From the NCBI GenBank assembly GCA_018340375.1, contig JAFFJZ010000010.1:15376001-15440000 (forward strand): a stretch of 64,000 nt of DNA, written 5' to 3'. Position 1 is the first letter of the stretch; each line of letters begins with the position of its first letter. Below are positions 57,553-64,000 of the stretch, in pieces. The notes beneath the pieces were generated by a model. It saw nothing but the letters and a program-made list of their open reading frames with translations. It had not been told where the DNA came from and did not search any database. Source of the DNA: Gonatopus flavifemur (taxonomy: Eukaryota; Arthropoda; Insecta; Hymenoptera; Dryinidae). The position numbers and the translations under genes are program-made.

Positions 57553-58060
57553 TTTAAAACTAAGAATAATTTCTGAAACACATTCCATGTTCTCTGCAAA
57601 AGTTTGAGAGATTCTGTAATTTTTATGAAAAATCTTACAAATTTGGGACATTCTTTATAGACTTTTATCAGAGTTTTTCGAAGTTTTTTCATTTTTTTGC
57701 AGACAGATAGAAACAAACTGGCGTTCTGAAAAAATTCTGACGAAGCTCCCATAAATTGTCAATATTCTTCAGACTGCTGAAAAAAAATTTTTTTAATCTT
57801 CAAAAACTGTTTCCACATATGATATTTGAGGACAGCATATGAATGTATTTATCAGATTTCAAAATATTTCAATATTCAAAAAAATGTCAACAATTCATCA
57901 AAATTTTATTTAATTTAGAAAAACTCGGAAAACCTCTGAAAAAAGTCTGTGCTAAATGTCCCAAATTTATTAAATTTTTCATGAAAATTTCAAAGATTCT
58001 CAGAGTTTGTCAGATTCTTACAGAGAAAATGCAATATTCTTCAGAGATTATTCATGGTTT
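57553..58060. repeat. Old foldback with ACAAATTTGGGACATT arms
   Basis: Left TATGAAAAATCTTACAAATT then TGGGACATT and AGACTTTTATCAGAG is matched by complemented right CATGAAAAATTTAATAAATT then TGGGACATT and AGACTTTTTTCAGAG. Arms diverged by roughly a quarter. No coding capacity. Confidence 0.6.
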
Positions 58061-58091
58061 TGTACAAATTTTTCAGCGAAATCTTCCCATA

Positions 58092-58326
58092 CGCACTAAG
58101 AAAAATTTCTATAGTCACTGTAATTAAAACATCTCAACTAAACATTCCTAATGAGAGCTACTAAAAATTTGGTTGATTAAACCGAGAAAGTATAGTTGAT
58201 TTATTACTTAATTGTATCAACTATATTTTCTCGGTTGAATTAATTAAATGACCAGTAGCTTCTACTAAGAATATTTGGTTGAGGCGTTTTAGTTATAGTA
58301 AAACCTCAAAAATTTTTCTCGGTGCG
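58092..58326. mobile_element. CGCAC(T/C)(A/G)AGAAAAATTT foldback MITE
   Basis: Tips CGCACTAAGAAAAATTTCTA and complemented CGCACCGAGAAAAATTTTTG. Arms share ACTAAACATTC/ACCAAATATTC, GCTACT and AACCGAGAAA(G/A)TATAGTTGAT around the centre. The terminus resembles the CACGGAGAAAAA group. Confidence 0.75.
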
Positions 58327-59562
58327 GGTTTCCTTACTTTGATCAACATTTTCCTCGTTCTAAGTGCATTATATTTCCTCAACAAGGCTCTCTAGACTTC
58401 AAAAAATTAAAAGACGTTGAAATTCATCGAAAATGAATAGTCTATAAATGAATCCTGATGATTACTGGTCGTAATTTTGACAACCATTGAGATACTTTGA
58501 AAAGAAAAAATTCGAGATTATTAAACTTTGTTGAACATTTTGTTGATTCTCATTCGGTGCTGTGTAGGTTTGGATCATCATTGAACAGATTATGTCAATA
58601 AAATTCACTCAACGTTAATAAACTTCCATCAAAACTCGAGAAAATTGTACGATTAATTTCAGTAAAATTAAACATCGATGAGAGCTTCGTACACCAACAA
58701 TCATGTTGAAAACCGACAGAATTGATTGAAGAATGATACTGAATCTCATTGAATATTTTGACGATTTTTATTGAAAGTATTGTACGAAATTTGTTCTCCG
58801 AGGTATTCGATTCCTTGAAATTTTGTACTCGTTGTTGAAAAGTTCAACTACGAAACAAAACAATATTATCCTATCAAAGATGTAAAATTATACCGGTTTT
58901 ATATTTTGATTGCCTTCATTTCACATTTAATTTCATCCACATTCCCATTGACATTTACGACATTATTGATCGAATAGAAAGAAGAAATAGTTAGGAATTT
59001 CGTCTAGACTAGAGGCCACATAAAACTTAATGATCAACTTGAACTTGTTCACAGAGACAAAGAGGAGACAAAGATAAACGTTAGAGATAACTCAGACCAA
59101 TTCGATCTGCTTGGGGAAGAAAATTTAATGATTGAACGACAAAAGTCACGAAAGAGATAAAATTATATGTGACGTATAGCGAGGGAAAATTTCACGATAT
59201 TTTGAGCAGAAACATGAGAGGGAAACTCGAAGGCGTGTAATATTGGAATGGGGGATAAAAGATTTCTGACAGATTCAGAAGAATTCAAAGAATGTTGAAG
59301 AGAGAGAGAGAGTGTTCAAGAAATTTGGGGGGATCCAGAAGACTTTCTCTGAGGGATTCCCATCGATTTTTGAGCCATTTTGAGTATCAAATGTGACGGA
59401 TTCAGAGGAAAGTATAGAAAATCGAAGTGATTCGGAGAGCTCTAGGGAGAATGAATCTCATGTAAACCCTGTATATAAACCATGAATGACCAGACCGGAT
59501 TTTACAGGTGTATTCTGCATGCAAAATGCAATAATTTCTCATTTGGAAACAATTTTTTTGAA
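58327..59562. other. Unassigned sequence
   Basis: No gene recognised. GAAGAATTCAAAGAATG and GGGATTC words at 59270-59450 loosely mirror the TCTGAATT-rich region at 50.3-50.7 kb. Confidence 0.4.
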
Positions 59563-60247
59563 CACGGAGAAAAAAGTATTGCTGGCATAATAAGCAGGTC
59601 TGTTACTATAGCCCCTACAAAAAAAATTAGCTGAAAGAGCAAGAAAAATGATTGACACAGCTACACGGAGAAAAATGCAGGTCGAAAATATAGTGATCTT
59701 TAATAAAAATTGGAGAATATTTCTTGAAATCTGAGAGATTTTCTTATATATATGCATAATAAAGATAAAACGGTTCACTTTTTTTGTGGAATTGTATTAA
59801 AAAAATAATGAAAAATTATCAATACCTAATAAAACATAGGGAAACATATTAACTTTCCAAAAGTTGCGATGAAATTTCACAAAGTGAATAGTAGAATATT
59901 GAAATTTTGTCATTGTCTTTGTGAAATTTCACTTGCGACTCTTGGAAACTTCATATGTTTCTCTATTCTTTATTAAGTATTGATAATTTTTCATTATTTT
60001 TTTAATACAATCTCACAACAAAGTGGACCGTTTTCTCTTTATTATGCATATATATAAGAAAATCTCTCAGATTTTAAGAAATATTCTCCAATTTTTATCA
60101 AAGATCACTATATTTTCGACCTGCATTTTTGCTGGCATAAATAAATTTGTTAACAGAACTAACGTCGTAGCTGCTGGAGTGAATATTTTTGCAAGGACAA
60201 CAAATTTCTTTGTAGGCGCTATAGTAGCAAACCATTTTTTCTCAGTG
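59563..60247. mobile_element. Outer CACGGAGAAAAAAG foldback with nested copy
   Basis: Left arm CACGGAGAAAAAAGTATTGC ... TTACTATAGCCCCTACAA; right arm, complemented, CACTGAGAAAAAATGGTTTG then CTACTATAGCGCCTACAA. The left arm stops at CAGCTA and the right arm resumes at TAGCTGC, so the inner element sits on the TA at the centre of an AGCTAGCT palindrome. Confidence 0.75.
59664..60130. mobile_element. CACGGAGAAAAATGC foldback MITE, nested copy
   Basis: Same family as 173-661: GGAGAATATTTCTTGAAATC, AAACGGTTCA, AATGAAAAATTATCAATACC and the inverse. The right terminus reads GCATTTTT and then GCTGGCATAA instead of CTCCGTG; a 37-base stretch (60131-60167) replaces the tip before TAGCTG. The GCTGGCATAA string also occurs in the outer left arm. 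Confidence 0.8.
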
Positions 60248-60290
60248 AAGTTGAGTTTTTGAAATATGATTATGTTAAAATTTTTTTACA

Positions 60291-60575
60291 ATTCAAAAGC
60301 ATTGTAGGCTACGGATTTCAGCTTGACACCATTGGCTAAGTTGGAAGACAGTGGATCTCTGGGGAAAAAATTGAACTATTTTATCATTGTTCGTTTTGAA
60401 GTTATAATAATTGGAAGGTGCTAAATTCTGATTGACTGGAAGCTCAAAAAATGGAAATCACCATAGCTCCGGAACAAACAATGATGTAATAGTTCCATTT
60501 TTTTTCAGAGATCCACCGTTTTTCAACCTAGCGAATGGTGCCAAACTCAAGCATGTAGCACACAGTGCTTTTGAA
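60291..60575. mobile_element. Foldback, CAATTCAAAAGCATTGTAGG ends
   Basis: Left CAATTCAAAAGCATTGTAGG then CTACGGATTTCAGCTTGACACC; complemented right CATTCAAAAGCACTGTGTGC then TACATGCTTGAGTTTGGCACC. Arms continue through GTGGATCTCTG and GAACTATT...ATCATTGTTTG. Confidence 0.7.
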
Positions 60576-60889
60576 TGATTTGGATTTGAAAAAAAAACCT
60601 AAAAATGCTTTCATCTCAAAAACCAAGCTTAAAAACATTTTCCAAACGGGAAATTATTGTATTTTGGCGGCAGAATACGAATGTAAAATCGGATCCGCGG
60701 ATCATTTTACACCCTGTATGTTTTATCTTGCTGATATACGAGTCATACGTGATTTATATAAATTGTTATTAGAACCTTTCAAGGGCCTAAATTAGGTGCC
60801 CTAGTACAAAAGATCAATAAAATCACGTCAATGAATCAGAAAATTGAATTAAATCAAATGGCCTTTCTATTGCACGTCATTTAACCCAT

Positions 60890-61228
60890 TATCCAGGGCA
60901 TATTCTAAGGAAATTTGAGAACTAACCGAAACAGAGGACAGTCGATTTCTTTGGAAAATAAAAAAAATAAAATTGTGTGACGAGTATTTCTTGAATTATT
61001 TGATACTTCCTTAATTTTACTTTTGGCATAAAGTCTTATTTTTTTAGAATGAATATCACTATTGAACTCAATATACCCCTTGATATGAGGTGCAAGCCTC
61101 ATTATGTAAAAAAAGAAAAAGGAAACCATTTCGCTAAAAATTGGGTAATTTTTTAAGAACCAATCGTTTTCCTTTAGAACTAACTTTTCGGTAAAAACTG
61201 ACCCTTATAATATGCCCTGTCATTAGCA
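60890..61228. mobile_element. Foldback, CAGGGCATATT(C/A)TAAGG ends
   Basis: Left CCAGGGCATATTCTAAGG; complemented right GACAGGGCATATTATAAGGG. Inner arms share AACCGAAA.../AAAAGTTAG and ACCAAT-type words, more diverged. Confidence 0.55.
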
Positions 61229-61277
61229 TCAAATGTGCACGTTTTGACGTACATACATTCACCGGTACAGCAGAGTA

Positions 61278-61317
61278 CACTCACAGAAAGGATTTCAAGA
61301 AATCCTTTCTGTGAGTG
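61278..61317. mobile_element. 40-bp minimal CACTCACAG palindrome
   Basis: Two 18-base arms (CACTCACAGAAAGGATTT and exact inverse) around CAAG, flanked by TA on both sides (61276-61277, 61318-61319). It equals the two terminal repeats of the 45492-45717 MITE placed back to back with the interior missing. Confidence 0.85.
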
Positions 61318-61706
61318 TATGAAATCATCGGAAAAAGATTATGCGACATCCACTATTTCGTGTAGGTTGTTTCGAGATCTTTCAAAATCCGAGGTGTCAA
61401 AGTCGAAAAAATGCAATTTTCATTGTGATTTCGGCGATTTTGTGGAAAAAATTGAGAAATTTTTGTTTTAGAAACTTGAATTTTAATCGGAATTCCAATG
61501 ATCTTGTTCCATGTTCCTTAAGGGAAGGTTTTCATCAAGCGAATTCCAGATTTTCTCGAATTTTTTTTTTAAGAAGGAAGTAAGTTGAGAACTCGAGTTA
61601 TTTGAAACTGATTAAATGGGTCTTGAAGTTCATGAACAAAATTTTCTCAGGTTAAAAGATTCGTACACGGAGAAAAAAGATCTGCTAAAAAGTACCATAC
61701 TTTATA

Positions 61707-61981
61707 CACGGAAAAAATTAGTGATCCAAATTTTCGTTGACCAGTATGTTACTTTGGGACGGAGCACAAGTTCAAAAAGAATTCGTACAATGGATTTTAA
61801 TAATTCGTTGACTCTTTCCATTATTTCGACGATCAAAATGGAAAGCGACTTCCATTGGTGAAGCAATGAACAAAGTCAACGATTTATCAAAATCCAGTGT
61901 ACGAATTTTTCTCAAATTTGTGCTCCGTCCAAAAAGTGACATACTAGTCAACGAAAATTTGGATCACTAATTTTTTCCGTG
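61707..61981. mobile_element. CACGGAAAAAATTAGTGATC foldback MITE (inner 1)
   Basis: Tips CACGGAAAAAATTAGTGATC and inverse GATCACTAATTTTTTCCGTG, then CAAATTTTCGTTGACCAGTA and ACGGAGCACAA on both arms. TA on both sides. Confidence 0.85.
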
Positions 61982-61983
61982 TA

Positions 61984-62142
61984 GTGTTCGAGCATCAGTC
62001 TTGTCCAGATCAAATTATTTACATGAAAATATCTACAAAAGTAGTATACTTCTTCAGGAAAGTCCAAGCCAGTATGGTACTTTTAAATGAAAGGTATTTT
62101 CACGTAAATAATTTGATCTGGACAAGACTGATGCTCGAACAC
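61984..62142. mobile_element. GTGTTCGAGCATCAGTCTTG foldback MITE (inner 2)
   Basis: Tips GTGTTCGAGCATCAGTCTTG and the exact inverse, continuing TCCAGATCAAATTATTTAC for about 40 bases of near-identity; 159 bp in all. It shares the TA at 61982-61983 with inner 1 and has TA at 62143-62144. Its ends do not match CACGG, so it belongs to another family. Confidence 0.85.
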
Positions 62143-62184
62143 TATAAAGTATGGTACTCTTTAGCGGACCTTTTCTTCTCCGTG

Positions 62185-62714
62185 TATCCCGAAACTTTGA
62201 AGGGGTGTTTCAAACCATGTGTTTCAAGTTTGGCTCCACAATATCTCAAAAACTACTGAACGGATCGTCTTTTTTTTTTATTTTGAAGCTGATTGAATTT
62301 ATTGCCTCTTTTTTTCTTCTTATAGCACTTTAAAGAGCGAACAAAGGTGCAAAAACACTACCAAAAGTTTGCATGTCCGTCATTTTTTCAATTTCCGACT
62401 TTTTGTTGGTTTTATTGGTACAACCCCCAACAAATGTCATATATTTCATAAAAATTTTTGGATTTTTGATTTCTGATCATTTTTGTAAGTGCTATAGTCG
62501 CGCCAGATTGATCAGTTTGTTTTTTTAGGTGGTTATGTTTCAACACGTATCAGCAATTCCCATGACATTATTTTTTACTGAAAAAATTTTCTTATGTACT
62601 TAAAGACTCAATTAGCAAGTGTAAAAACCCCCAAGTTCTTCATTTACTTCCTTCCATGTAAAAAAAATTCAAGAAAATCACCTTATTTTGGGGTCGCTAG
62701 ATGAGAACCTCCCC
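62185..62714. other. Unassigned AT-rich sequence
   Basis: No gene recognised. Confidence 0.4.
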
Positions 62715-62843
62715 TTAAGGAGGTACTAGTGCCGGCAAATTAGCCAATTTTATTCTGATATTTCATTCGAAAATGCTCTGATATATTTAAATAAAACGTC
62801 TGAATAAAATTGGCTAATTAGCCAGTGCTGGTATCCTCTGAAA
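62715..62843. mobile_element. Foldback, GGCTAATTAGCCAATTTTATTC arms
   Basis: Left TTAAGGAGGTACTAGTGCCG and AATTAGCCAATTTTATTCTG; complemented right CAGAGGATACCAGCACTGGC and AATTAGCCAATTTTATTCAG. The inner 20 bases are nearly perfect. Tips resemble the foldback at 49855-49955. Confidence 0.7.
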
Positions 62844-63342
62844 CCCCTCTTTAGTCGCAATTAGCAAAAATGTCATGAAATCGGAAAATTGAGTCACCTG
62901 AATTGAAGTATTGGTGGTTTGAACAGAAATTTTCAGTTTTTACTTCATTTGTTCACTCCATTGAGTTTGAATATCCAAAAAAACTCTCTGATTATTCCAT
63001 CATTCGATTCAGCTCAAAAAAGGACGTCCATTCCTGTATACAGAACCAGTGCCGGATTCAGGTTCGTCGAGACTTCAGGCAGAGAAGCCTGGTTCAAAGA
63101 GAAACTATCCTTTCATCGACATCTTCCTTTTTTCTTTATTTGTGTTGTTTTTGTTTTTTCTTTCAAATAATCATTGATTCCAATGGACGAAACATGGTGA
63201 TTCTAAAATAGGGATCCCAAGTGAAAAAATTTGCATAAAAATATATAATTCATAGAGAATTATATACAAATTATATATAAACTGTATTGAATTAAATATA
63301 AATTGTATATAGTCTTGTAAATTTATCTATTCGCAATGCCAA
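62844..63342. other. Unassigned sequence
   Basis: Open frame 62903-63211 shows no domain. TATATAAATT-rich sequence at 63240-63310 resembles 56880-56940. Confidence 0.4.
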
Positions 63343-63463
63343 ACAAGATCGATCCTTGGACAAGACCAATTTTTTTTGTAGATAAAATATCTACTTTTCA
63401 TAGATTTTCATAAAATATCAATAAAAATTGGATAAATTTTCTATAAAAAGGATCGATCTTGTT
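63343..63463. mobile_element. Small foldback, CAAGATCGATCC ends
   Basis: CAAGATCGATCC at 63345 and GGATCGATCTTG at 63451-63462 bracket an AT-rich core with TAAAATATC...TTTCATAG inverted words. A weaker relative is at 54078-54180. Confidence 0.6.
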
Positions 63464-64000
63464 AAAAATCGAGAAGGTAAGCCCTTTTTGTTTGTATGCA
63501 GTTTTATATAAATAACGCAATCAATCTAAACAATTCAGAAATTTTTCCTTTGAAAAATGTAAAATTGGATGGGCTCTACATAGCATAAATTATCTCGAGA
63601 TTTGTAATATTGCAGAAATATTTTGAGACATTTTCTCATTCGTACAATATTTTATATTAACAATATAACAACAAATCTTCAGACACGATCTTATAAAATT
63701 TTTGAATTGAGTAGCCGACTTATTCTACAAGGTTTCGAAATATTAATCAACATCTTCAACCGTGCGATCCTAATGTTACAAACAAATTAGCATCGTCCAA
63801 AAAAATCATCAAAACATCATTTCAGATCAAAAGAATATCCGTACAGTCCTCAGTTGGAAATCCCATCACACTCAATTCAAGAATATTCAACAGGATATCA
63901 TTGTCATGCGATATTACTTTGTTTCAAGAACAGTTATTCATTGTTTTGTGAATTTTTTCAACTCTTTGTAGTGGAGTACCGTACCATTGTTCATATTATT
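63464..64000. other. Unassigned sequence to window end
   Basis: No gene or repeat recognised. Confidence 0.4.

Larger units (their letters stand above)
61666..62184. mobile_element. Outer CACGGAGAAAAAAGATC palindrome with two nested palindromes
   Basis: The left arm 61666-61706 (CACGGAGAAAAAAGATCTGC, TAAAAAGTACCATACTTTATA) and right arm 62143-62184 are inverted copies. TA flanks 61664-61665 and 62185-62186. Without the inserts the arms meet as ACTTTATAAAGT. Both inserts sit on that central TA. Confidence 0.85.

Overview
The window looks like a gene-poor, transposon-dense stretch of an animal nuclear genome, most likely an insect. It is AT-rich (about two thirds A+T by eye) and has no open reading frame that reads as an intact cellular gene. 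It carries several mariner (DD34D) transposase copies of different lineages, a decayed LINE, piggyBac-like TTAA elements, tRNA-derived sequences and a very large number of foldback (palindromic) MITEs. A hymenopteran host would fit this mix, but nothing here proves it. The region could be intergenic or could lie inside long introns of a neighbouring gene.

Layout. 1-1.03 kb: a palindrome with two further palindromes inserted in it. 1.29-9.98 kb: a 4.34-kb segment repeated in direct tandem, nearly identical, with a small templated insertion at the junction. 9.97-12.57 kb: a hAT-like non-autonomous element carrying a second element (termini AGGGGAGAGTGG), which itself holds two more palindromes. 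12.6-17.4 kb: degenerate repeats, mariner fragments and foldback elements, including a 1.1-kb CACTGTA element; three mariner pieces (9.6, 13.7 and 17.2 kb) are collinear on the minus strand and may be one exploded copy. 18-22 kb: a full CACAGTGAAAAG palindrome, a GCTAGCGGC-type MITE and a 126-bp tandem array. 22.6-24.6 kb: a foldback element and two abutting mariner pseudogenes. 24.6-30 kb: mostly unrecognised sequence, then a second AGGGGAGAGTGG element (29.87-30.42 kb). 30.4-32.1 kb: short tandem repeats downstream of a convincing TATA/TCAGT core promoter on the minus strand. 35.2-36.4 kb: LINE 3' end split by a MITE. 38.7-39.7 kb: three ACTGTAAAAA foldbacks in a row. 42-47.5 kb: GC-rich repeats, a MITE pair in inverted orientation, and the best transposon of the window, a 1.32-kb mariner with perfect 30-bp inverted ends, TA duplication and one frameshift. 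49-52 kb: CAGTGAA MITE, TCTGAATT-rich sequence and a 121-bp tandem array. 54.9-58.3 kb: two piggyBac-like elements, then CAGTACTG, CAGTGAAATT and other foldbacks. 59.5-62.9 kb: back-to-back and nested palindromes.

No coordinated cellular system is visible. The most unusual property is architectural: TA-flanked palindromic elements sharing CACGGARAAAA termini have repeatedly landed at or very near the symmetry axis of older palindromes. A possible unrecognised transcription unit on the minus strand near 32.0-30.9 kb and a possible exon at 48.14 kb are the only hints of non-transposon transcription, both unproven.
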